From Actinoalloteichus hoggarensis (lineage in GTDB: Bacteria > Actinomycetota > Actinomycetes > Mycobacteriales > Pseudonocardiaceae), in the NCBI RefSeq assembly GCF_002234535.1, contig NZ_CP022521.1, positions 4,216,001 through 4,280,000 on the forward strand: a stretch of DNA of 64,000 nt. Reading direction: 5' to 3'. The notes below the pieces were generated by a model, which saw only the letters and a program-made list of their open reading frames with translations, was not told the origin of the DNA and did no database searches. The position numbers and the translations under genes were made by a program. Positions 26,726 through 34,720 of this stretch are shown one piece after another (position 1 is the first letter of the stretch; each line of letters opens with the position of its first letter).

Positions 26726-27878
26726 TCGTGCAGTGTCGGGTGTTCGAGTCCGCGAAGGCGAAGTCGTCGAACGCGCTCGTGTAGACCGAGAGGCCGGAGA
26801 CGTCGACGAAGAGATCGCCCGCGCCGTCGACCTCGCCGAAGCCCAGGGCGCTGAGCGTGGGCACGAACGCGACCTCGCCGTGGTGGACCTGGGCGGCGCC
26901 GCGCTCCTGGAGGGCCGCGCCGAGGAGTGCGAAGACCTCCAGCGTCCCGCCGGGGGCGCCGTCGATCTCGGGGAGGTCCTCCGCGAACACCTCGCGGGGC
27001 GTGTCGATGGCCGACTGTAATGTCGCCACCACGGCGTCCGGCGTGTCCGACTGCGTGTAGAGGTTCGTGCCCGCGAAGGCCGGTCCGGCGACGCTCAGGG
27101 CGAGCGCGCCGGGCGGGACGCCGTTGCCGGTGCCGTCGCCCGTGCCGTTGGCGACGGCGAGCCTACGAGGCCGCATCGGCCAGCCGCCGACCCGATCCAA
27201 CTCGGCGAACAGCCGTGTTCGAAGGGCGTCCACCCCGGGCACGCCGTCCACCGACGCGATGTGTCGCCACAGCAGTTGTCTGCCGCCCGGGCTGTTCAGC
27301 TGCGCGGCGAGGGACGGGCTGCCGTAGTGCGCGAAGGCCTGGACGGCGATCGGCACGGAGGCGCCCCCGTGCGGACCGTCGTAGGAGAGGTAGACACCCG
27401 TCTGGTGATCCCGCCGGTCGGTCTCCAGCTTCGCGAGCGCGTAGCGAGCGACGACGGCTCCCACCCCGAAGCCGCCGACGACCAGGCGCTCCCGGCCTCG
27501 ACGCTCGGCGATGGCCCGTCCGATCGCGGCGACGACCGTCCGCGCGTTCTGGCCGACGGTGGCGCTGCGCTCGTCGAAGCCGATGAGGATCAGGTCGTGA
27601 CCCTGGCCGCGTAACGCCTCGGCGAGGGCGAAGCCTCGGCGGTCCATGCCGTCCCAGAAGGTGTCGAGGTCGCTCGGGCCGGAGTCGAATCCGTCGGCGA
27701 GCAGCACCGGGCGCAGCAGGCTCGCGTTGCCCTCACCCCGGTATACCCAGGCCATGCCGCCGAACAGCGGCCAGGTCTCGTCCGGCTCTCTGGCCGTGAA
27801 CACCTCGCTGCTCGGCGACCACGTGCGCAGGCCGATCGCCCGGAGTGCGCGTTCGTCACTGGCCTGCTGGTCGATCAT
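26685..27878 (-). CDS. Lipase-like alpha/beta-fold protein with Gly at the nucleophile position
   Basis: 397 residues from ATG 27878. 'RPVLLADGFDSG' and 'HDLILIGFDERSATVGQNARTVVAAIGRA' are followed by an elbow-like 'LVVGGFGVGAVVARYALAKL', where the usual G-x-S-x-G reads G-F-G-V-G. 'GVYLSYDGPHGGASVPIAVQ' resembles the lid and Asp region of esterases of the PGAP1/lipase type. C-terminal 'VPTLSALGF' and 'NTRHCTITEDLASWLLDRL' include a His in the expected place. Without the serine it may be non-catalytic or use another residue. No signal peptide. It is divergent from the lactonase gene; a perfect 10-bp inverted repeat lies 91 bases upstream of its start. Confidence 0.75.
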   Translation of the reverse strand: MIDQQASDERALRAIGLRTWSPSSEVFTAREPDETWPLFGGMAWVYRGEGNASLLRPVLLADGFDSGPSDLDTFWDGMDRRGFALAEALRGQGHDLILIGFDERSATVGQNARTVVAAIGRAIAERRGRERLVVGGFGVGAVVARYALAKLETDRRDHQTGVYLSYDGPHGGASVPIAVQAFAHYGSPSLAAQLNSPGGRQLLWRHIASVDGVPGVDALRTRLFAELDRVGGWPMRPRRLAVANGTGDGTGNGVPPGALALSVAGPAFAGTNLYTQSDTPDAVVATLQSAIDTPREVFAEDLPEIDGAPGGTLEVFALLGAALQERGAAQVHHGEVAFVPTLSALGFGEVDGAGDLFVDVSGLSVYTSAFDDFAFADSNTRHCTITEDLASWLLDRL

Positions 27879-27969
27879 CGATCTCCTCGCCTGTCACCGG
27901 AACGCTTCGGCGCTCGGTCGGCCCGGCACTCGATCAGTCGGACCGCAGACGCCATCATTGCTCGCTGTA

Positions 27970-27994
27970 CACATCGAGTCGATCACTCGATGTG
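27970..27994. promoter_or_regulatory. Perfect 10-bp inverted repeat
   Basis: Arms CACATCGAGT and ACTCGATGTG are exact reverse complements around CGATC. The site is about 90 bases before the lipase-like start and 226 bases before the lactonase start. It could be a dimer-binding operator or a hairpin; no regulator gene is adjacent. Confidence 0.6.
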
Positions 27995-28139
27995 ATGATC
28001 GCCGTCCCCGACTCGTCGACGTGGCTCCTCGGGCGGATGTCGGACGAGGACTCGCGGACCGGGACGACGCGGGCGGGACCGCGACTCGAGATCGCGGGAC
28101 CACTCGTCGCGACCGGCGGACCGGGGCGAATACCCCCGT

Positions 28140-28155
28140 TCTGGTCTATACCACC
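28140..28155. promoter_or_regulatory. DasR-like (dre) element upstream of lactonase
   Basis: The core TGGTCTATACCA (28142-28153) differs by one base from the dre core TGGTCTAGACCA bound by the GntR-family sugar regulator DasR of streptomycetes, and 13 of 16 positions match the full consensus as I recall it. It lies 67 bases before the lactonase ATG, a normal operator position. Confidence 0.5.
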
Positions 28156-28220
28156 GCGGAGTCCCCTGGACACACTGACCCGGGCACTGACGACGATGAC
28201 GATGGCGGTGGATCACGATC

Positions 28221-29432
28221 ATGCGAGACGACGACCCGACCCGACGCCGGTTCCTGACAGCGATGGGCATCACCGGGACCACGGCGATGCTGGCCGCCGC
28301 GACGGGCGCCTCGGCGATCGCCGCGACACCGGCGGGCGGCGTCCGATCGGCGGGGGCGCCCGGCGGCGTCGTCGACCCGTCCGCCGCCGCGAGCGCCGGA
28401 CAGGCGGAGCCGGTCTATCTCGGCAGCTTCGGCTGGACCGATCCGCCCGGTCGCGGCCTCGACGTCGCGAGCCGCGACGCCGGCGGTCGGCTCACGCTCG
28501 TCGGCCCGGTGTCGGACGTGCCGGACGCCTCCGCGCTGGCCTTCTCGGCCGATCGCCGATTCCTCTACACGGTCAACGAACTCGTCCCGACCGGTCGGGT
28601 CACCGCGTTGAGCCTGGCCGATCCGTTCGCGCCGACGATCGTCGGCACCGAGTCCACCCTGGGCGGCGGACCCACGCATCTGAGCGTGCATCCCGGCGGG
28701 CGTCTCCTGCTCACGGCCAATTACACGACGGGCTCCGTCGTGGTGCATCCGTTGGCCGAGGACGGCTCGATCGGCCCGGCCACCGATCTGGTGCAGCACG
28801 TCGGCGCCGAGCGCGATCCTCACGCGCATCAGATCCTCGTCGACCCCACCGGCGAGCACGTGATCGCCGTGGACCTCGGTGCGGACTCCGTGTACGTGTA
28901 CTCGCTGGACCTCCAGGCGGGCACGCTCGCCGAGGTGGCACGGCTCGTCCTTCCCCCGGGCAGCGGCCCGCGGCACCTCGCCTTCCATCCCGACGGCCGA
29001 CACGCCTACGTCCTCGCCGAGCTGGCCTCCACGATCACCGTCTGCGCCTGGGACGCGACCGCCGGTCGCCTCACCGAGGGACCGACGATCAGCAGCCGCG
29101 CCGCCGACGCGACCGGGGACAACTTCCCCGCCGAGATCGCCGTGTCCGCCGACGGCCGCTTCCTCTACGCCTCCAACCGCGGAGACGACGACATCGCGGT
29201 CTTCGGGGTGGCCGAGGACGGCGCGTCGCTGCGGCTGCTCGAGACCGTCGCCACGGGAGGCGCCTGGCCCCGACACTTCACCCTGGACCCCGCCGAGCAG
29301 GGCCTCTACGTCGCGAACCAGAACTCCGGTTCGATCACCCGGCTGGCGCGCGACGCGACGACCGGGCTGCTGTCCCCCGCCGAGATCGTCGCCGAGGTGC
29401 CGGGCGTCTGCGTGGTGGCCTTCCTGGACTGA
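28221..29432 (+). CDS. Tat-exported lactonase-family beta-propeller protein
   Basis: 403 residues from ATG 28221. The N-terminus has a twin-arginine signal: 'TRRRFLTAMGITGTTAMLAAATGASAIA'. The mature part is a seven-bladed 6-phosphogluconolactonase-like propeller with repeated '(S/H)ADGRFLY..N' strands: 'FSADRRFLYTVNEL', 'VHPGGRLLLTANYTTGSV', 'HPDGRHAYVLAELASTITV', 'VSADGRFLYASNRGDDDIAVF' and 'EQGLYVANQNSGSI'. Exported relatives hydrolyse lactones or simply bind ligands; the substrate is not defined. The DasR-like site upstream would tie it to amino-sugar supply, an inference. Confidence 0.9.
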   Translation: MRDDDPTRRRFLTAMGITGTTAMLAAATGASAIAATPAGGVRSAGAPGGVVDPSAAASAGQAEPVYLGSFGWTDPPGRGLDVASRDAGGRLTLVGPVSDVPDASALAFSADRRFLYTVNELVPTGRVTALSLADPFAPTIVGTESTLGGGPTHLSVHPGGRLLLTANYTTGSVVVHPLAEDGSIGPATDLVQHVGAERDPHAHQILVDPTGEHVIAVDLGADSVYVYSLDLQAGTLAEVARLVLPPGSGPRHLAFHPDGRHAYVLAELASTITVCAWDATAGRLTEGPTISSRAADATGDNFPAEIAVSADGRFLYASNRGDDDIAVFGVAEDGASLRLLETVATGGAWPRHFTLDPAEQGLYVANQNSGSITRLARDATTGLLSPAEIVAEVPGVCVVAFLD

Positions 29433-29555
29433 GCCCGAACAGCGCCCCGCCGCCCCGGACGCCCGCTCGGACGCCGGTTCCGGCCCGATCAGGTGGAGAC
29501 GTCGGGTCGACCGATCCGACGTCGTCCGGGAGCGGCCGAGTCGCATGAATCCGGG

Positions 29556-29936
29556 TCAGCTCGGACGCACGGCCACCGCGTCGATCTCGACGAGGATGCC
29601 CGCCAGTGTGCTGCCCACCGTGGTCCGCACCGGGTGGGGCGCGGTGAAGCGCCTGCCGTAGACGGCGTCGTACTCGGCGAAGTCGCGGTCCAGGTGTTGC
29701 AGGTGAACGGTCGTCTTCACGACGTCGGACAGGCCGAGGCCGACGGCGGCCAGGGCCCGCTCGACGTTGTCGATCACCTTCTCGGTCTGTGCCGCCACCC
29801 CGTCGGGGATCGTCCCCGTCTCCGGGTCCTGCGGCCCGAAGCCCGCGGTGAAGACGAGGGTGCCGGTATCGATCACATGGCTGTACGCCCCGGCGGGGGC
29901 GGGCAGCTCGGGGCTGGTGACGGCTCTCCAGGTCAT
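29556..29936 (-). CDS. RidA/YjgF family protein
   Basis: 126 residues from ATG 29936. It shows the typical 'LPAPAGAYSHVIDTGTLVFTAGFGPQDPETG', 'QTEKVIDNVERALAAVGLGLSDVVKTTVHL' and the ligand-binding Arg in 'PHPVRTTVGSTLAGILVEIDAVAV'. The trimeric RidA fold hydrolyses reactive enamine/imine intermediates made by PLP enzymes. Gly-Gln-x-Pro is replaced by 'GFGPQ', as in several subfamilies, so activity toward 2-aminoacrylate is likely but not certain. No PLP enzyme is adjacent. Confidence 0.93.
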   Translation of the reverse strand: MTWRAVTSPELPAPAGAYSHVIDTGTLVFTAGFGPQDPETGTIPDGVAAQTEKVIDNVERALAAVGLGLSDVVKTTVHLQHLDRDFAEYDAVYGRRFTAPHPVRTTVGSTLAGILVEIDAVAVRPS

Positions 29937-30338
29937 GGTGTCGCTCCGTTCGCTCGACGATCGCCCACCGTCGTACTCGCCGACGGCCGGCCCAGTCTCG
30001 CCGACCGCCGGGCGGATTCATCCTCCGGAGTGGACGCGAGAAGCGGTCGTGGTCGCCCCGACGACATTCGGCCCCGGCTGACCGTGCTGTTCCCTCCGAG
30101 CGATCGCCCGAGTCGGACGCCGTAGTGGTCCGACGCCGGCGGGGCCGGCAGCGGCGGGCCGACACCGACCGAGTCCGAGCCGACGGGTCAGGCACCGATC
30201 GGACACGACGGCCGAAACACCCCCGACGGCGGCGGCACGATCCGAGGATGCGATCCTGCCGCGCCGAATCAGACCTCCGCGCACCAACCTCAGCGCCCGG
30301 ACCTCACCCGCGCCATGCACCCACGCCGCCGCGCCCGC
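29937..30338. other. Intergenic region, nothing recognised
   Basis: 402 bases upstream of the RidA gene and downstream of the esterase-like gene. It presumably holds the RidA promoter. Open frames are Arg/Pro-rich with no start context or recognisable domain. Confidence 0.5.
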
Positions 30339-31207
30339 TCACGGCGGCTCCGGGATGTATCGCGCCGGTGTCTGGACCCCCAGCCTGTCCGCCAGCCAGC
30401 CGTCCAGCGCCACGGCGTCGGCCGGGTCCTCGTCGGTGAGTCGGTACGTCTCCAGACGGGCGCCCAGCGCCTCGACGAGCGCCGCCGTCCAGGGTGACAC
30501 GCCGCTGGGCACGCTCAGCAGCGTCGCCGCCCGGATGGACTGGGCATGGCTGACGGGGTCGAACACCCCGAAGGTCCGGGTGACGAGCGGCTCGTCCTGC
30601 GGGCGGAGCCGCAGCAGGTCGTTCAGCTCCTCCAACGGATACTCGCCGGTGGCGTGCCTGCGGACAGGCGCGTCGTGCAGCAGCGGACCGGTGACGCGCA
30701 CGGCGGCGAAGACGGGCCTGCGGGCGGCGGTGGTCAACGCCAGGTCGTCGCCGGTGATCCCGATCCGGTCCGGATCTACCTCCGGCCGGGCGCAGAGCAG
30801 CTCCACCGCCCGCAGACAGTCGGCGATGATCGCGCGATAGACGAACGTGGTCGGGTCCTCGATGCCGAGGGTGAACAGGCCCGGATACCGGGCGCGGAAG
30901 GGGCTGTCGGCTCGACGCTGCCCCCGATGCATCGGAGTGAGCACCACGTAGCGCAGCCGGTCGTCGTAGCGGGGTGTGTGGCCGACACTGCCGTGACGCG
31001 GCAGTTCCACCAGTCCGGGGAAGGCCCCGCGCCCGTCGGCACGCTGAGATGACCGAAGAGTCGATGTGAGTCCAGGCCGCTGAACCGGATCTCGTACCCG
31101 GCGAAGTGCTCGGTGGTCCTCGCCGGGACGGGGTCGATCACGGGTCGCGCGGGGAAGCCCGCCAGGTCGTCGTCCAGGTCCGTCCAGAAGGTGTCGAACT
31201 CGCTCAC
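30339..31207 (-). pseudogene. Acetylxylan-esterase-like (AXE1 family) gene, one frame break
   Basis: The start is GTG 31207 (SEFDTFWTDLDDDLAGFPARP), which overlaps the TGA of the upstream remnant. The first ~60 codons are in one frame, ending '...SVPTGAG'. The remaining ~230 codons are in another: 'AFPGLVELPRHGS', 'YVVLTPMHRGQRRADSPFRARYPGLFTLGIEDPTTFVYRAIIADCLRAVELL', 'EVDPDRIGITGDDLALTTAA'. Restoring one G in the four-base run at 31025-31028 gives a 290-codon frame. The family nucleophile motif GGSQGG reads GITGDDLAL, so the serine is absent even in the repaired protein. It is therefore an inactive AXE1 relative, perhaps also truly frameshifted. Confidence 0.65.
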
Positions 31208-31893
31208 GAGTCTGCTCCGTCCCAGTCCTTCGGGTCTGTCGGCTTGCGATGTCCGTCGAGGAACGTCTCCACTGGCGATCGCCGGCCGCGGTTCCGCGTC
31301 GTGTCCCCGGTGCGGGCGGGTGTGCGGCTGTCTGCCGACGCCGCGCGCCGCAGACCGCGAAACCGGTCGCGGGCGGGCAGACGTCGTCCTCCAGCCCCAG
31401 GTGCACCGGCGAGGGGCGCCCGCACGGCGGGGTGAAGTTCATCCCGTCGTAGTAGGCGACCGTCTCGGTGACCGCGTCCGTGAGCTCCGGGTGGGCCCGC
31501 GGAGCTCGGTGATCTCCTCGTAGAGGTAGGAATGCGTCAGTGGGGTCGACTCCATGATCCCGCGGAGACAGGGGGCGCCCGCCGCGAAGGCGTCGACGAT
31601 CGCGGGCGGCGGCGCGGCGGCGATGACGCGCAGGCAACGCCCTGACCTGGACCCTCACCCGCCGACGCGGGCCGCGTCGAGGTGCGGGAGCGCGGCGAGG
31701 TGTAGGAGCGCGGCGACCACGTCCAGTTCACGCACCACGTCGACGTAGCAGCCCCGGTAGGCGCAGGTGAACCGGTCGGTGATGTCGGCGGACGGCAGGC
31801 TTGGACAGCCGGCGTCGACCAGGTCGTTCGACCACGGCCTGCCGCGCGGGGCCAGGCCGGCGATGCGAGAGCCGCTTTCGAGCCGAGAACCAC
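31208..31893 (-). pseudogene. Decayed AXE1-type esterase remnant
   Basis: Pieces of one esterase can be read in order on the minus strand in different frames: 'GRPWSNDLVDAG', 'YRGCYVDVVRELDVVAALL...DAARVG' (about 31700-31830), 'RVIAAAPPPAIVDAFAAGAP' with 'ESTPLTHSYLYEEITELRGPT' (about 31500-31620), then 'DAVTETVAYYDGMNF' and 'LGLEDDVCPPATGF' (about 31350-31460). In intact AXE1 proteins these precede and follow the nucleophile and the Asp/His region. The first third of the protein is missing, a stop and at least two frame changes interrupt the rest, and the serine motif is lost. The terminal TGA overlaps the GTG start of the next esterase copy, so the two were once a coupled tandem pair. Confidence 0.6.
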
Positions 31894-32201
31894 GCTCATG
31901 CCGCCACCATGGGGAAGAACGTCGGGTGCGAGAGAACCGGAAACGGTTCGTCGACCCTACGCCGCCGGCATGCGTGGCGAGAAGGGTTCGACGGCGGGCG
32001 GCGGTGAGGCGAGGCCTGTTCGACCGCGTGTCGGTCGCGCCTACGGGATTCACTTCGACGCCTCGGCCGTGAGATGATCACGCGCCCGCGCGCGGAGGGC
32101 GCATCGTCGCGCCAGATACCTCACGGCGCGAGATGTGAACATGATCGCACGGTGTCACGCGAGGACGACGCTGCGTGAATCTCCTGTTAGTTTCGTCGAT
32201 C
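31894..32201. other. Divergent gap between esterase remnant and ESX-type cassette
   Basis: About 308 bases. It includes a perfect 6-bp palindrome at 31934-31949 and probably the promoter of the YbaB-like gene at 32202. AT content rises toward the right side. No gene is seen. Confidence 0.5.
31934..31949. promoter_or_regulatory. Palindromic site, possible LacI-type operator
   Basis: GAACCG and CGGTTC flank GAAA. LacI-family sugar regulators commonly bind sites of this kind, and polysaccharide-esterase genes are common targets. The site lies just upstream of the decayed esterase. It is short, so chance is possible. Confidence 0.35.
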
Positions 32202-32582
32202 ATGACCGACCAGCCGTACTCGTCGCGCGATCCGATCGACGGGCTCCGCCGTTCTCTGACGAACACGGTCGGCGACCTGACGCGCATGCAGGAGGCGATC
32301 GACGCACAGCTCACCGAAGTACGGACCAGGACCGAGGAACTGCGGACGCGACGGTTCGAGGCCTCCGCCGATTCTCGTCGCGCACACGCGGTCGTCGACG
32401 GCGAGGGTTTCCTTCAGGAGCTGCGCATCGACCCGGGTTCCCTACGGTCTTCGCATCCCGGGCAACTGGGCGGCGAGATCGTGCAAGCGGTGAGCCGCAC
32501 CCGCGCTGCCGCATCGGAAGAGAACCGTAAGACCTTCCAGGGGCTGATGCCCGCCATGTTTCCCGCCGGAGGAGTGTCCTGA
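32202..32582 (+). CDS. YbaB/EbfC-like protein
   Basis: 126 residues from ATG 32202 (MTDQPYSSRDPIDG); an upstream in-frame ATG at 32175 is less likely because the family starts near here. Residues 10-60 are a helix rich in Arg/Glu/Thr, followed by 'RRAHAVVDGEGFLQELRIDPGSLRSSHPGQLGGEIVQAVSRTRAAASEENRKTFQGL', the beta-hairpin plus C-terminal helix arrangement of YbaB-like proteins. In Pseudonocardiales such genes often open ESX-type cassettes. The stop overlaps the next ATG (TGATGG at 32580-32585). It probably binds nucleic acid or acts as a chaperone-like dimer; not known. Confidence 0.75.
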   Translation: MTDQPYSSRDPIDGLRRSLTNTVGDLTRMQEAIDAQLTEVRTRTEELRTRRFEASADSRRAHAVVDGEGFLQELRIDPGSLRSSHPGQLGGEIVQAVSRTRAAASEENRKTFQGLMPAMFPAGGVS

Positions 32583-32883
32583 TGGCCGCGAGCGCAGATA
32601 TCCGCGCGCTGGTCGCCGAGATCGAGGCGGCCACGGCCGCTGCGGCGGCCCGAGCCGCCGAGCGTGCGAACACGTCCATTCCGAACCCCTCGGCACCGAC
32701 CTCGGCACCGTGACCGTCGGCGGCCAGGGCGATCTCCGCTCCGTGGAGTTGAACACCCGATCACTGCGATACACGAATGAAGCCGCACTGGCGGACGCGG
32801 TGAAGACAGCGATACAACGCGCCGAGCGACGCGCTCGGGAGGGAATCGAGAAAACCGATGATCGACTTTCACGTAGTACCTGA
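32582..32883 (+). pseudogene. Second YbaB-like gene, frame interrupted
   Basis: From ATG 32582 one frame gives a 43-residue helix (MAASADIRALVAEIEAATAA...) and stops at 32711-32713. The family's hairpin and C-terminal helix continue in another frame: 'EPLGTDLGTVTVGGQGDL', then 'RSVELNTRSLRYTNEAALADAVKTAIQRAERRAREGIEK', stopping at 32881-32883. One missing base near 32660-32670 would join them into a protein of about 100 residues. The 3' end overlaps the start of the EspC-like gene by 26 bases. Alternatives are a sequence error, two short proteins, or true loss. Confidence 0.5.
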
Positions 32884-33196
32884 GGCACTACGCGCCAACG
32901 TCAGGGAACTTCACGAAGTCGCCGAGGCATGGGCAGCGGCGAAGAGCACGCTCGCGCATCAACACCTGGCGACCGACGATCTGGGCTACTTGGGAGAACA
33001 AGAAGACGTCGTCTCAATGTACAACGACGCGCTCGACACCATCCTCGATCGACTGCAAAGCGGCTTCGAGTCCCTGAACAATGCCGTCGACACACTCAAG
33101 GACATAGCAGACGAATACGAGAGTCGGGACGCCGACTACTTCGCAGAATTCGGCTATATAAACAGCCGACTGGACAGCGAGGGGGAAACACGTTGA
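32858..33196 (+). CDS. EspC/WXG100-like secreted protein
   Basis: 112 residues from ATG 32858. It is a single helical-hairpin protein: 'MIDFHVVPEALRANVRELHEVAEAWAAAKSTL' then 'LGYLGEQEDVVSMYNDALDTILDRLQSGFESLNNAVDTLKDIADEYESRDADY'. This matches the EspC-like (DUF2580) group of type VII secretion substrates in length and pattern, with a Trp near residue 25 and a YxxxD/E-like tail. It would pair with the next, longer WXG-like protein. The stop overlaps the following TTG start. Codon use is less GC-biased than in neighbouring regions. Confidence 0.75.
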   Translation: MIDFHVVPEALRANVRELHEVAEAWAAAKSTLAHQHLATDDLGYLGEQEDVVSMYNDALDTILDRLQSGFESLNNAVDTLKDIADEYESRDADYFAEFGYINSRLDSEGETR

Positions 33197-33891
33197 GCTT
33201 GAACGAGATCGAACTACCCGGATACGCAAGACCAGTTGGAGCCGACGAGGGCGACTTCCCTTACCGGTCCGCCGCAGTCGTGAACAACTGGGCACATCTT
33301 GCTGGCAACATGGCGGTGCCAGTCCTTCTCGATCAGATCCGCCGATGCCTGGGAAACCCGGGCAGGGTCATGGACACCGCCGGGCAATGGAGCCCCGAAG
33401 CATCCAGTCTCATTCAGGACGCGAATGAAGGGATTCTGTCCGCCAAAACCGAGCTCAACGCTTATTGGAGCGGCCGGGCCGCAGAATCCTTCAACACCTA
33501 TATCGACCACATCAGCGACACGATCGACAGCACCCAGGGGATTATGCGCAATATGGCCGCACTCATGGGCGATCTACGCACCACGGTCGATGAAACATAC
33601 TGCAAGGGCCTGGAATTCATCAAGACCTGCGCGACGGGAGTCCTCGATGCCGCCGGCTCAGCCGCCCAGAACTGGTACACCCTATGGGGGGCGGTCTGCG
33701 GCGCGATATTGGAAGCACTCTCCGCATTCGCCGCCGCAACCATCGAGTTGCTGCAAGAGGCGATCAGAACGATGGGCGAATATGCGCTCACCGGACGCGC
33801 TCTCGGCGAGGAGGCCTCCCAACTCCACACCCCGGATCCCCTTCCACCCAATGCGACACAGCCAGGAAACTGGCAAGTGAATCCGGCATAG
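33193..33891 (+). CDS. Long WXG100-like ESX substrate
   Basis: 232 residues from TTG 33193, overlapping the previous stop; GGGGGAAA lies just upstream. Residues ~50-140 contain the WXG-type hairpin with 'LNAYWSGRAAESFNTYIDHISDTID' (Trp-Ser-Gly turn). A hydrophobic helix 'WGAVCGAILEALSAFAAATIELL' follows, and the tail ends 'LHTPDPLPPNATQPGNWQVNPA'. No enzymatic domain is attached. Together with the EspC-like protein it may be an ESX-exported pair; no ESX core genes (EccC, EccB and so on) are in the window. A decayed copy of its C-terminus lies at 34601-34720. Confidence 0.75.
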   Translation: MSLNEIELPGYARPVGADEGDFPYRSAAVVNNWAHLAGNMAVPVLLDQIRRCLGNPGRVMDTAGQWSPEASSLIQDANEGILSAKTELNAYWSGRAAESFNTYIDHISDTIDSTQGIMRNMAALMGDLRTTVDETYCKGLEFIKTCATGVLDAAGSAAQNWYTLWGAVCGAILEALSAFAAATIELLQEAIRTMGEYALTGRALGEEASQLHTPDPLPPNATQPGNWQVNPA

Positions 33892-33915
33892 GCGCGGCAG
33901 AGTGAGATTGACAGG

Positions 33916-34551
33916 ATGCGCGCGCACGAAATGAAGACGCTGACAACACTCTCCATCGCAACGGTGGCGCTACTGACAACTTCGTGCGCCAGCACTTCCC
34001 AAGACCATGAAGATTATCAGAGCAGACTTCCTGATTCCTGTTTCGATAACGTGGAGGATGCACTCGAAGAGTTCTCAGGAGAACTCTACGACCAGGTTCG
34101 ATACGATACCGACAATGAAGGAAACGGCGATCCAGGGGACCATTCCATCGGCTTGATGAACTGCTACGTCATCTTTTTTCCTGACGATCTACGTGAAGCG
34201 GAAGGACCCGTCCTCCGGCACGCGAGGTTCTCCTACGATCTCATCACAGAGGACCTGCGCCTTGGCGCTCCCGAAAAGGCAGCGAGCGAAAGGTACCAGA
34301 GGAAGCTGGATGCAGTTCCGCCTGGTGTGACGGCCGTCCCTACGTCGGGTGTGGGAGACGAGTCGCACTCCTGGTATCAGGAGCAGCCTGCCAGCGGAGC
34401 TCACGCCGTTTCCCGTCGACACAATCTCACCCTTGAGGTCATCGTCTCCGGGAACGATCGGAATGCGGACGGCACAGAGGCGCCGATGCCGGGCACGGAG
34501 GCTGAGCAGATGGCGCGAATGCTGGCCGCCGCCGTCATCTCAAGCCTGTAA
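33916..34551 (+). CDS. Lipoprotein of the ESX-type cassette, copy 1
   Basis: 211 residues from ATG 33916; ATG 33931 (MKTLTTLSIATVALL) is also possible. The signal peptide ends in a lipobox 'LLTTSCAS', so the mature protein should be lipid-anchored outside the membrane. The mature part has 'PDSCFDNVEDALEEFSGELYDQV', a Cys later in 'LMNCYVIFFPDDL', 'ERYQRKLDAVPPG' and 'RRHNLTLEVIVSGNDR'. It is paralogous to the lipoprotein at 34717. The function is unknown; the DUF3558-like lipoproteins found near ESX genes are a reasonable comparison. GC content is clearly lower than elsewhere in the window. Confidence 0.8.
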   Translation: MRAHEMKTLTTLSIATVALLTTSCASTSQDHEDYQSRLPDSCFDNVEDALEEFSGELYDQVRYDTDNEGNGDPGDHSIGLMNCYVIFFPDDLREAEGPVLRHARFSYDLITEDLRLGAPEKAASERYQRKLDAVPPGVTAVPTSGVGDESHSWYQEQPASGAHAVSRRHNLTLEVIVSGNDRNADGTEAPMPGTEAEQMARMLAAAVISSL

Positions 34552-34600
34552 GCGGGCTCGACGCACTCGGTGGGGCAAGAACGGACATCGACACTCCGCC

Positions 34601-34720
34601 GACCCGACCTACGCCCAGAACAGTCTCGAGATCGGACAGCGAGCGGCGCTACTTCGAATTCCGGACCCTATTCCGACATCGGCCATCGAAGCAGGAAACT
34701 GGAAGGTGATCCCGACGTGA
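34601..34720 (+). pseudogene. C-terminal remnant of a WXG100-like gene
   Basis: The frame ending at TGA 34718-34720 reads 'AQNSLEIGQRAALLRIPDPIPTSAIEAGNWKVIPT'. It aligns end to end with the tail of the 33193-33891 protein (LGEEASQLHTPDPLPP, then GNWQVNPA). Nothing of the N-terminal hairpin is left. The stop overlaps the GTG of the next lipoprotein, the arrangement expected if a WXG-like/lipoprotein pair had been duplicated and the first gene then largely deleted. Confidence 0.7.

Larger units (their letters stand above)
27879..28220. other. Divergent promoter region with two operator-like sites
   Basis: 342 bases between the leftward lipase-like gene and the rightward lactonase. It contains an exact inverted repeat (27970-27994) and a DasR-like element (28140-28155). 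No gene is supported within it. Confidence 0.7.
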
